This document shows, piece by piece, positions 34,901-46,900 of a stretch of DNA of 64,000 nt. The stretch is from Porites lobata (Eukaryota > Cnidaria > Anthozoa > Scleractinia > Poritidae): positions 408,501 through 472,500 of the forward strand of contig CALNXK010000070.1 in the NCBI GenBank assembly GCA_942486035.1, read 5' to 3'. The notes under the pieces were generated by a model. That model searched no databases, was not told the origin of the DNA, and saw nothing but the letters and a program-made list of their open reading frames with translations. Every line of letters begins with the position of its first letter. Within the stretch, counting starts at the first letter, position 1. A program made the position numbers and the translations under genes.

Positions 34901-37900
34901 CTCTTTCATTCTCTTTCCCAGTTACAACTTTCTTCTTAAAGCAATGCAACGACTGAGGTGGATGCAGACCCCCCCTTTTTTAGCCAACTTACTTGTTTGT
35001 CAGAACAGTTCAATTGGCACTTTATTCCCGTGTTATGCTCGTACCGTGCCAACTTAGTTTATTGTCTTTGATGTTCATCTATGATTTCAGACATCAATGA
35101 GTGCAAAGAAGGAAACCACAATTGCGGTTCTAATGCGGTTTGTAATAACACCAATGGATCCTACAACTGCACATGTAAACCAGGATATGAAGGGAGCGGA
35201 TATAATTGCACAGGTAATTTCTTTGTTAACTTGGCCATTTTGCATGCCTTCGAAAGCACTGCTGTTTTTACTGCTTCCATGATAATATGTTCTTTATAGA
35301 AACCATTTGTTAGATACAGCTCCACAACGGCCACCTTGGGGAAAGAAGAAAGTGGCCGTTGAGGAGAGGTGACCTTTAGTAGAGGTTAGACTGTATTACC
35401 TCAAAAGGTAAGAAAGTTTAAAACGCCTTAACGTACCAGTATACAGTGGATGTACAGCTTCCTGTTTAGTGCACTGACCGGCATCAGAAACTTGATCTTC
35501 TTTGTTTTTTTGTGTTTTTTTTTCCTCATGTATTTCTTTTGCACCTTTCTCTTCAGTACAAGATTACACTTTGTACAGAACGTTGAGAGGAATCCACATT
35601 GCAAAGTTAACTTTTGTCATTGATTAATATGATTTTAGATATCGATGAGTGTAAAGCAGCAGAAGCCCACAATTGCAGTGTTAACGCGTTTTGTAATAAC
35701 ACCGAGAGTGCATACAACTGCACGTGTGAACCTGGGTACTTGGGAGACGGATGGAACTGTACAGGTAATTGTTTATTATGTGAAGAAACGTTTGGTGGAT
35801 TGAGAAAGCTAGTTTCTTGCTCAACGTAAGTCTTATTGCGAGGGCTTGAGCAAAGTTAAACCTTAACAATAGTTGGAAGTAAACCCTCTTTGGAGATACA
35901 ATCAGTTTTATTGACCAAGGAAGGAATATATTGCAAATATAGCCGTCTCTCATCGTCCCGTCACTGGGCCGGGACGCTCCACTAAAAGTCCCAGCGAAGG
36001 GGAGCAATAAAAAAATGGAAATGTGGTGGTGGTGATGGGAAAAAATGAGCGAAAAAATTGAATTAAGCCGATAAGGAGGAAGGGGCAGGGGTGGGCAAAA
36101 TATTGTTTCTTTCTGAAAAGAGCTAGTTTGCCTTCGCCAACGTTAATATGTACAACTTACAGGCTTAGAATCATTGATGGGGAAGCGGTACAATTTATTG
36201 TCTTTAATGGAAAATGAAAGCGCCGGAAAAAGATCAACTCTCCACGCTACGGCAACATTAGCCAACCACTGGAGACTTTCCTTAGCTTCTATTCAACCAA
36301 TCAAAAACCAAAACATTCATCGACCTAAAAATAACTAAACAACATTTCAAACCTTCTACACCACCTAGAATAGCATATTACCTGACGTGAGATCCTACTG
36401 CATTTTATTTATGACACAAAAGGCTATGACATCATAGGTGCTAAAGTATTCCCCCGCAAAGGAAGAAATAAAACATCCCTACTATACTACTTACCCCTTC
36501 GTATAAAAACACGTCGGAGCTTACCTTGGAGAATTAGGTCCTCTAAACGGAAAATATACCATTACCATTACCTGGATGTGTCTCAGTGATCACCACATAG
36601 GTTTCTATGAACTTTGAGCCACCGCATTTACAGTCCAGTATTAAATAGGGTGTGAACTTTAATTATACTAAGTTTATTCAATATAAAGTAATGGCTCGGC
36701 AATTCACAGATTGCTGGTTTGACCGGTTTCTTTGTGTTGGGGACCCTAGTGACGGTTGTCGTATGGCATTTAAAAAAATTCATTGCTCATTGATTTTAAG
36801 TCAATGCTCCAATATTTATCATTCTCATATTGAAAAATCACCGACAGACCAATAATCGTTCCCCTCCTAAACTTTAATTCTAGCCGATATTGAAACGCAA
36901 ATGTCCCCCCATTAAGAAAGCCTTCCAAGTTTAAGCCCCTCAAAAGGCCTTACAGTAAAATGTTATCCGGGGGCTTACTCCCGGAGCTTATTCTTGAAAT
37001 GATACGGTATTAACTATGGCCTCTCACGAAACTCAATCAAACGAAAGGCAACTAAATGGAGATTATCCCATGAAAAAAATGCAAATCAAGTAATATAGCT
37101 CTTCATCTCTATGAGCCAGTTGCTAATAATTCTATTTTACGAGCCGAAGTGACTAAAAAGGTCGGAAATGAGCATAGAAACGTTCAGAAGTCATGTGGTA
37201 TTTTGATAGCCCGAGCATGTTATTAATTTCATACGTCATTATCGTATCGTCATTAAGACTCCTTCATTTTGAAGGAAGCCTTGATGGAGTACTGGAGGTA
37301 ACAAGCTGCTTCGAGAGAGTGCTTAACAGAAATGGGTCTTACTTATGAGTCTTGAGCAGGATACCTCTGAAACAGCATTAGTGGTATCATGTTCCATCTG
37401 AGCGCTAGCCCTCCAAGTCCATTGCCGTCTTACCGACAAATGACCAATAGCACTTTGACACGCGGCAATAACTTCAATAAAGGGTCATTTTCTCGTGCTA
37501 TGTTTTTATGCGCCTTAGGTGTTGAATCTAAACAAGAGGGAACGAGTCTCTTGATTTAAATAAAGAGTTGTTTCTCCCTATTTTTCTAGAAGCAGAATCC
37601 TGTAGTAAATTGCCGCAGTTTCTCGAGTGATAGACCGAGAAGACCTGGGTACGAGGTTGAGTTGTTTTGGTTGTGAAAACAAAAAAGGGCGGACATTTCA
37701 CTCGTTTCAAGAGTAAGAACTAAGCGAAATTATAGCCAAAAACATGGCAAGAACACAACTCAAAGGGCGACATCTGCTATTTGGAGAATACTTGCGGAGC
37801 TGAACAACCCTAAACGTGCACTCAACCTCATTCATTAATTGTTAATTTAGACATCGATGAGTGCAAAGCAGCAGAAACCCACCATTGCAGTATTAACGCG

Positions 37901-40900
37901 TTTTGTTATAACACCGAGAGCGCCTACAACTGCTCGTGTGAACCTAGATACTTGGGGGACGGATGGAACTGTACAAGTGATGAATATACAAATACATAAA
38001 GGAGGTTTTGGTTAATGGGGGAAGCATCTTTTCAAAGTTTTATTCATGAAGGCGTAAGCAAAGTTGGAAGTAAACCTACTTTGGAAATGACGCAATAGCT
38101 AAAGATCTTAACGTTATAATAACAATTATTGGTCATAAGTAAAAAAAAAACGAAATTTCAGATTACGATTATGGTATCTTGGGAGACAAAGTCAGACGGT
38201 TACTAAATAATTAAAATGGAGGGTTATCCAAAAATCGATTGCGGTTCTGTAACAAACAAATGCGACGGTGCAGGAAGAATAAAAGGGTCTTACACTTGCC
38301 TTTGCCAAAAAGAATATTTTACCTCCCAGGATAAATAGATTTTAATTTTTCATCGATTGAGCGTTCAGTAATTTACATGTAATTTAAAACTTATTTCAGA
38401 TATCGATGAGTGTGTGGTAGATGCCCACAATTGCAGTTCTGATGCATTTTGTTTTAACACCCACGGATCTTTCAATTGCACATGTAAACCTGGATTTACA
38501 GGAGATGGAAAAAACTGCACAGGTAGTATTCTCAGTGGCCAACGTGTTTTCTCTTATGGCAGAAGAAACGTTATCACTTCAGTTTCATTCTCTCCCTCTG
38601 TTACAACTTGCTTGTTATAGCAATGCAACGACAGTGGTGGATCCAGGGGAGGTGGATTGGGAGGCTAGCCACCCCCCTTTTTTTAGCCGTCTTACTTGTT
38701 TGTTAGAACAGTTCAATTGGCACTTTATTCCCGTGTTATCGGCGTGATTTTGTGTACAGCGAGGAAGAGAACACGTTTTGAAGGTTGCAATGTAATCATT
38801 TCTCTATTTCATTGTGACGTTGTAAAAATTTGCCGTGTTAAAGGTTCCCATTCATCCTTCCTCAATTGCAACGTTTTGGGGACGCCATAGGACAAGGTAC
38901 CGTTATCACCCACTCCCTCTTAGCTTATAAAATCCTGGATCCGCGCCCAACTGAACGAACGCCCAGTGACTGGTTTAGAGGAATCACATTGCGTACTGAG
39001 CTAACTATTTGTGGTGTTCAATAATGTATTATTTCAGACATCGACGAGTGTGAAGCAGACACTCACGGTTGCGGTTCTGATGCCATTTGTAACAACACCC
39101 ACGGATCCTTCAATTGCACATGTAAACCTGGATATAAAAGAGATGGAAAAAACTGCACAGGTAATTTTCTTTTTAGTGTCTGGTCTGCTCGCATGACATC
39201 AAAAGCTTTGTGTTTGTTTCTTTGTTTGCTTTATTTTCTTTTATTTCCTTAACAACTTACTTCGTCTGTAACTAAAAAAATGGGAAGTACATCTAGACAG
39301 CTGATAGGAATCTACCGTGCCAACTTAGTTTATTAAATTGTCAATGATGTTCAATTTTTATTTCAGACATCAATGAGTGTGAAGAAGGAACGTACAATTG
39401 CAGTTCTAACGCGGTTTGTAATAACACCAAAGGATCCTACACCTGCACTAGTAAACCAGGATATGAAGGAGACGGAAATAATTACACAGGTAATTTCTTG
39501 CGTAACCTGCGATCAGGCGCTCCTTCTTCCCTTTTTGTTTTGGACGCTAAGGTAAAAGGACGCCTGATACATTTACTTTCCGAGTCGTCGGCCCGTAGTC
39601 CAGAATCTGGACTTTTGTCTGATTGGTCGAAAAACAAAAGAGCTTTCCGAGCAGCGCACCGATTGGTTACAAGGCACATATCTGACTTCCGGTGCAATTA
39701 GATAAACTTTGTCACCTTCGTCTCTTCAATCACAGAAACGTGATCGAGGAGTTCATTTAGCAGTAAGCTTTAGTTAAGCTAGTTCTTAAAGGACAAAAAT
39801 GAATACGTTTTTAGTGAATCAAGTCAACAATGTACAGAGAAAATCTTTGACAGCTGATAAGGACGAGTTGTTATTTGTCACCGGTAGGGGTATCCGCTAT
39901 TTCGTCTTCGACGCTTTCTTGGTCTGACCAGGCAGAATTTTTGAAATTTGAGGAGCTTTGTTTTTGATTTTCCAGCTCATTCCCGACCGATTTCAACTGT
40001 GAAACACTATAATTTTTGACAATTTTACATCCGCTCTTTTGCAAACTGATGAAAGAACTTGAAAGATTTGTTACCGCTTCCTGTGAAATACAGAATTCTG
40101 TTGTCACACTATTGTTTTCAATGAATTAAAATTTGTTTGACTTGACGGTTCGAACAAATGGAACAAAGGTGCCACACAGCAACGGTACGGTTAGGCAAGA
40201 TTCGCAATAACAGCAACATTAAATTGGTCTTTAAAATCTGTTTTTGCTAATGACTACCATATCAACATAGCATTCACCGCTTGCCTGAAAAGTAGATAAT
40301 AAAATGGATTTCCATTTAGGCCGCCTTCGGTTGTGTTTTCACTTGGCCGATTTTCTAGCTAAACATTCTTTCCAGGGTTTTGTTTACAAACCGACTTTTA
40401 CTAGTTGAACGTGACAACTGTTTTAACTGTGAAATTGAGCCCGCAATCTAAGCAGCTAGCTCAGAGAATACAAACTGCGGAAATTGCAAAAGCGCGCCAT
40501 AGTCGGAAATTGGCCGGGGACGAAGCGCATGTAATGAGGGTTAAGACTCGCTGGCTTAAGACTCGCTGACTGATGAGGAATAAATGGTAGTGGAACTACT
40601 TGTGACAGGTTGTAATGCAGTAAATGGTTCTGTACACTGGTGCTCTGAAAAAGATAAGGACCTGGAAGAGGAACTGGAGAATCCAATGGGATCGGTAGGA
40701 TTGCAAATCGAAAGAGATGATTGTTGGAATCGTTTGCCATATAGAAGTTCTCAAGCTCAACCACGAGGCGATTGTCTGGTGGTAGCCTGCGTAGCATGGC
40801 GGTTTGGTTGGCAGCAATAATGAGCGAGAAAAATCGTTGCTCCCGCCCCAATCTCCTCGCTGTTTCTCTGCCCTTGCCCGCCTTTATTACTTTGCGCGCC

Positions 40901-43900
40901 CGACAAAAACAGCCATTCTACGCAGGCTAATTGTCTGGCAAATAATTAAACCGCTTGAATTTCCGTTAAAATCTGACATGATAACTCAAATGTTGACAGA
41001 TGCCTTAATTAGGGGGCGGCAGACCGCTTGTGAAGTAAATGTATCAGGCTTCTTTTTTTCCTCCTTTTCCCAAAAGAAAAAAAACGCCCTGTCGCAGGTT
41101 ATGTCTTTCGTAAATTCGTCCTTTTTGCAGATGATCGAAAGATTTGCTGTTTTTATTTTTCCATCATAAGATGCTCTTTATAGCAAGTTTTTGTTAGACA
41201 GTAGACCATATTAACTCAAAATTGAAGGAAGAACTCAAAACTGCAATTCTAATGCGGTTTATAACAACGTCAAAGGATCCTAGCTACAACTGCACAACTA
41301 AACCTGGATACTTCGACCTTGACTTCGTAGATAACTTTAATTACCTAGGTTCCTTATATTGCCACCACTGAGAACGATGTCAAGAAACTACAAGGTCAGG
41401 CATGGGGTGCCTTTTGGAGATTAGAGCGTATTTGGAATTCTAACCTGCCGATTGCTATCAAGGTTTGCCTTTACAAGTGTACTGTTCTGAGTTTTCTTCT
41501 TTATGGGTCGGAAACATGAACTCTAACTGAATCACCGTGTGACAAGCTCAACACTTTCCAACTTAACTGTCTTCGGGTTATGTTGGGCATCAGTCGCCGT
41601 GACAATGTCACCAACCAGTCCGTATACAGTCAAACTCAAGCTCGACCCCTGTCATCTGAGGTCAAAAGGCAGCTTCGCTTCCCTGGCCACTCACTTCGCC
41701 GCGACAAGGAGGATCTTATGAACAGATTCGCCCTGTATGTACCATCTGTAGGCCGAAGTGTTGGCGGGCAGAAACGTTTGTTTTTACAACACATCTCAAA
41801 GGTCATTACGGGAGGCTCCATAGCACTGACGGAGCGAGAAATACGACACGCTACCGGGAGTACTGGAGACATCTGGTTGCCCCCTGCCGGGACAATCCGA
41901 ATTGACCCGCAGACGAGCTTATAAATTCAAAGCCCTACAAAGCCCTACAAAGCCCTACAAAGCCCTACATAACCGTACATAGCTCTACATAGCCCAACAA
42001 AGGCGTACATAGCCGTACATAACCAAACATAGCTCTACATAGCCCCATGGTTTTCACAGTGACGTCATCAAATTGCAAAGTCAAAAAAGCAAGGTTTTAC
42101 GAATTCTTGTTTACCCTAGGTTGAAGATAAATAGAAAATAAATCTTTGTACAAGTTTCCAGCCCCGAAGCATTATCATTTCGAAAATACAGCAATTTGCA
42201 ACTTCCGAGTTTTCACAGTGCGAGGCACCAAAATAGGAATGCTGTCTCATTGAAAAAAGTCTCTCCCGCTTGATTTTCAGCAGTTTAACCATTTCAAGTA
42301 TTAAAAAATGTCTCTATGCGCACGTAAGCTAGCTCTCGAGTGCAAATGAAGAGCTTTTATAGAAAAAGTGAACTCCAGATGTTTTTGTTGATTTCCCGCG
42401 GCTATATTGGTGGACCAAAACTGTCCACCAATATGGCGTCTCCATTCAAAGCTCTACAAAGGTGCGTGAAACGTTTCGGCAAATACCTCAGAAACTGTGG
42501 GCCACAAAGACCTGAGATTTGGAAAATTGTTTATATATTAGTCTTTTATAACATGTCATTTTCTTGGCTTCTTCCCCTGGACGGTTTCCAATTTATTTTT
42601 TCGTGCCGTGTTCATTGCGTGACGGTGAAAACGAAGAAAAGGCTTACATAGTCCTACATAGCTCTACATAGCCGAACATAGCCGTACATAACGCTGCATA
42701 GCCCCAAACTCACATTGAATATTCTAAAAACAGGTTTTATGGTGGTACGTTCTCGGCAGAGAATTGCAACATTAGATGGAGATATTTCATTGAGTGTAAA
42801 TGGTTTAACGTTACAACAAGTCGAAACAACAAATTGTCTTTGCCTAACTATCGACCAATTTCTTACTTGGAGAAATCATTTACAAAGTGTTAGACAAAAG
42901 GTGGGATGTGGCATTAGAATTGTCTAGAGGATCAGGCCTTTTGTTGCTTTGGAGCACCTCATAAACGTATACAGGTCAATAGCTGAGCCTTATTTTACTT
43001 ATTGTTGTATTGTTGAGGATAGTACTGGTGGAACGTTAGCAGAGAGTCTTCAAAAGTTGCTTCATATTCAAGACATTTGGTTGATATTCCGCATGAACTT
43101 GCGTGACTTTCACTTAAGGAAATGAGACAACATCATATGGCATTAATGGTGTTTAAGGTGGCCCGAACCTATTTATATGCGTGTTGGTTATGTTTTTGAT
43201 TTGCGTTTTTCAGAATGAAAGATTCAACCGATTTCTATGAGTTTTGGCATTCCGAATAAATAATAATGAAAATTTACGAAAATGTTATTTGTTTTCTTGT
43301 AGATATGAAAACCTTTGAGATATGGGCATATATTTAAAACCCCATTTTTACGAAAAATGTAAATAACTTCGAGATCCCTCTACAGATTTTTCCCTAAGTT
43401 CAGCAAATAAGTCTCAGAGCTCCCTAGTTTTACCATCCATTTTTCAGCTGCAATGAAAACCCTCAGTATTTAGTAATTTCTTCAAGCTTTTTAGACTTGC
43501 CATGACATTCGCACGGGAAGTTTACCACTTGGAAATAACGATGAAGACAAATATGACAATCGTCTTATTCTTCTCATTGTCCCCGACGGCAAATTGCCTG
43601 TGCGAATGTGATGGTAAGTCTTAAAAGCGTCAATAAATTACCACATACAAGGTTTTCATTGCAGTTGAAAAATGGATGTTTAGAAGTGCTGGAGTTGGTG
43701 GCCTTATTTCTCTTCAAAACGGGAACCCGTGACGCTAAAAACTCTTGAGAGTTTTTCGTAGGAGCTATATTTTGCTTTGTTAAGATTTGTTTCCAAAAAA
43801 GAGGGACATATACAACGTAAGTTTGATGAATAGAAGTTCTTTAATATACTGACTTTCAAATGTCAATACCGCAGGCATTTTGTTACGGTTATAGCTTAGT

Positions 43901-46900
43901 GGATCTGTCTGTTCTAGAAACCTATCTACCTTAAAAGTCCTTAAGATTTAAGTTATAGCTACATAATAATACTAATCCTTTAGTTCCCTTTATTTTACTT
44001 TGCACTGTTTATTTGTGTTGGACGTGGCTGCATTGCAGTTTGTTCGTCGCTCAATACTAGGGCTTTTTCTAACAATTAACTATTAACCAGTTTTATTTGT
44101 GTTTTTATGCTTATAACACTCCCATTTACACACACCCTCCCTCCCTTCACCGTAACCACTATTTTAGTGGAGACTTGGGAACCCTTTTATTAGGGATTCC
44201 ATACTACACCTGTAATGCCACACAGGTTGCTGGCCGAATGTACTGTTTTGGTATATTTTGTTTTACAAAGTTATGTTGTGGGTGCCTAATAGTAGCGGTA
44301 ATAGTATAGTCAAGTCTTTGAACGGTTTATGGTGTTCCTGATACTTTCCATTATACAGTTTTTATCAAATGTTATTTTTACTCATAGCGGAGCTCCTTGC
44401 GCGCGCGATCGGAGCACCATAACTAAGATAATTTGGTAAACTATCCATCCGAGAAATTTTGGTTATGACGTCAGCGTACGTCCGTCCGTACGGACTTTCC
44501 AGGTAGTGGAAAGTAGTCCGCATGGACTCTTGGGGTAGGGGAAAGTAGAGATTTTTTGGCGGGAAATCGCATGGCGCAACGTCGCGCAATTATATCGCGC
44601 AAAATCGGGCAACTGGTTTTGAAAAAAGAAATTTCAAAGCAACTTAGAAAAAAGATTTTTCGACAGAGCCTTTATAACTTTTTATTACAACTTACGAAAG
44701 CTATTATGTCAAAAAACAACAGCAGAGAGAATTTAGCGTGTAGACGACAGGTTTTAAGCAAAGAGCAAAGAGAAGGTGAACGGCAGAGAGCAAGAGTCAA
44801 CACGCGTAGAGCAAGCGAAGACGATCGCCAAAGAGAGCGCGTTAGAAGTAGAAGAAGAAGACAAAATTTTAGCAAAGAAAGTCGGCAAGTAGAAAGAGTC
44901 AGGGCGCGAAGAAGGAGAGAAAATTATAGTGAAAAACGCCGGCAAGCAGAACGAGACAGGGCTAGAATGAATAGACAAAGGCAATGCGAAAGAGAAATAC
45001 AAAGGCAAAGAGAACGGCAGCAAAATATTGACATGATGACAGAAAGCGTTGTTTTAATGTTACTATGGCCCCGCGCTATTATCATTTTGATTTCAAACTG
45101 ATCTCGGACGCAAAAATTCAGCCAGTCATTTGAAAATACAAGCAGGGAAGACAGAGGCTTTTCACTTTTCTCACCATAGTCACGCGTTGATCACGCTCTA
45201 CGACCGTTTAATTTTTAAGCTCTGATTGGTCAAAATTTGACAGGTGAGTTCATGAAAAAAATTTATACAGCATCTTGAAACTTGTTTACTTCGACAGCTG
45301 AAGCTGACAGAGTTTTTTGTCCACTTGCGATGCTTTTTACTGTCTTTTTCCACTGGATGCATAAAATGAAATACAGCTGCTATCAACAGTCTTCTGTTAT
45401 TCATGGCTGGTTTGTTTATTGAATTTTTGGTTGAGAAATGCGCCGCTTGTCAAAGTTGGAAATCCGATTTCGGATGACATCGTTTTCGCTTTTCACCTTG
45501 TTAGATACGGGTTGAAAAGTCCCTCAAGCGATTCTGGCCTTACTTGATAGCTTTCAGGAGCTGCATCTCGAATGGTAAGCCTTAGTAATTATTGTAAACA
45601 GTGTATGTGTTGTTTTTTTAATATCTAATTTCATGAAGTCGAGCGCAGTTTATGAGGCTAGTTTATGCACGTTTGTATGATCTGAGACAATGATCTGATC
45701 TAGTATGAGATTTTATAGAAGCTTACAGACCTTTAAAAAGCCTTTATTCGATATTTTCTCTTCGCAAATAGAAAGAAAAAACGTTCCGAAGAGTATTTGG
45801 TTATAATTTTAGCTGTAGAAAGAAAGCTTTGAGCGATTTTCTTGCCTCGAGTTCATCTTTGAAAACAGCAAACACCAGGAAGCCGGCTAAAAGCTTTAAA
45901 CTTAAGCTTAAAGACTCAGGATTTTTAGAGATGCTTTATGCTTTAATACTTGTCTTCGTGAGTGAAAATTGTTGTCTCTGTAAATGTTCACCGAATTACA
46001 TTTCTTTTATTGATTGTTAATAGTCTCTTGCAATTTTAATCGCTTTGCGGTTTGTTTTCAGTCGTTCATAAACATCGCTTGCAGGAGTACTCAAAATGCC
46101 GCGCGTATCAAACGCTTTTTAAGATTACACATCGTTAATATATAGATTTAGCCAGGGCTAAAAGCGAAGCTCCTACTAACTCGCATTTATAATTTAAATC
46201 AAACAATCGTAAACTTGTATTCCACAAATCAGTTAACTTTAGAGCTCATTCATGTGACTTTTGATGGAAAGGCTAAGTAATTTTAGAGAAAAATGATTTG
46301 CAAACAGTCCAAGCTAAGACTGAAATTAATTTGACATCCACTTGATAGCCTTATATGTACACCTAAAAAATAGCATAGCCATAATGGTTCTTGATCACAG
46401 TACATTAGGAAAACAAATCAGGCCGAATTTTTTGCGTTCGATAAGTTTACTTTACAAAATCTTGCCAACAAGTCTGGGGACGTGTAAACCGGTCAGTGTA
46501 AAACGCAGACTGCGGACTGCAGACTGCAGACTGCGGACCAGGGGTAAAATGCAGACTGAGTGTAAAATGCAGACTGCAGACTAAGAGTAAAGCGCAGGCT
46601 GGGGTAAAATGCAGACCGAGCATAAACTGTAGTCGTGGAGGGGTTTAAGGGCAAAAAAATCCCGCAAATACACGTAAACGAACACTTACTTGATGACATC
46701 TGCTTTCACAAATCCATTCCTTTCTTCTCTGGAACGTCGTCGACGACCCGAAAACATAATCGCAATCTTGAACCTTTTTTCCATTCGAGAGACTTCACGC
46801 CTCAACTTTTGATGCGAAGTTTTCGATATACGTGACCAGGGACCGTGAACTAGTACAACACCACGATGTTCACGCTTAAATGAAAGCTGCTGACCCAAAA

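Larger units (their letters stand above)
28933..39436 (+). repeat. Segmental duplication, copy 2
   Basis: The counterpart of 144-12594. It keeps the same EGF exon, G-run intron, cbEGF cassettes and array tail. It has fewer cassettes (three) but three additional diverged cbEGF exons before the tail. Confidence 0.85.

Noticed and set aside
40456..40851. 131-codon minus-strand frame and an overlapping 78-codon plus-strand frame
   Set aside because: They sit in repeat-rich intron sequence; no domain is recognised and nothing continues them. Too weak to call a gene.
44754..45023. Leu/Phe/Ser-rich minus-strand frame
   Set aside because: It is the reverse of the arginine-rich repeat and merely mirrors its codon bias.
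46493..46699. CAGACTGC repeats as a possible CRISPR-like array
   Set aside because: The repeats are adjacent and imperfect without spacers, form inverted arms of a transposon, and the genome is eukaryotic.
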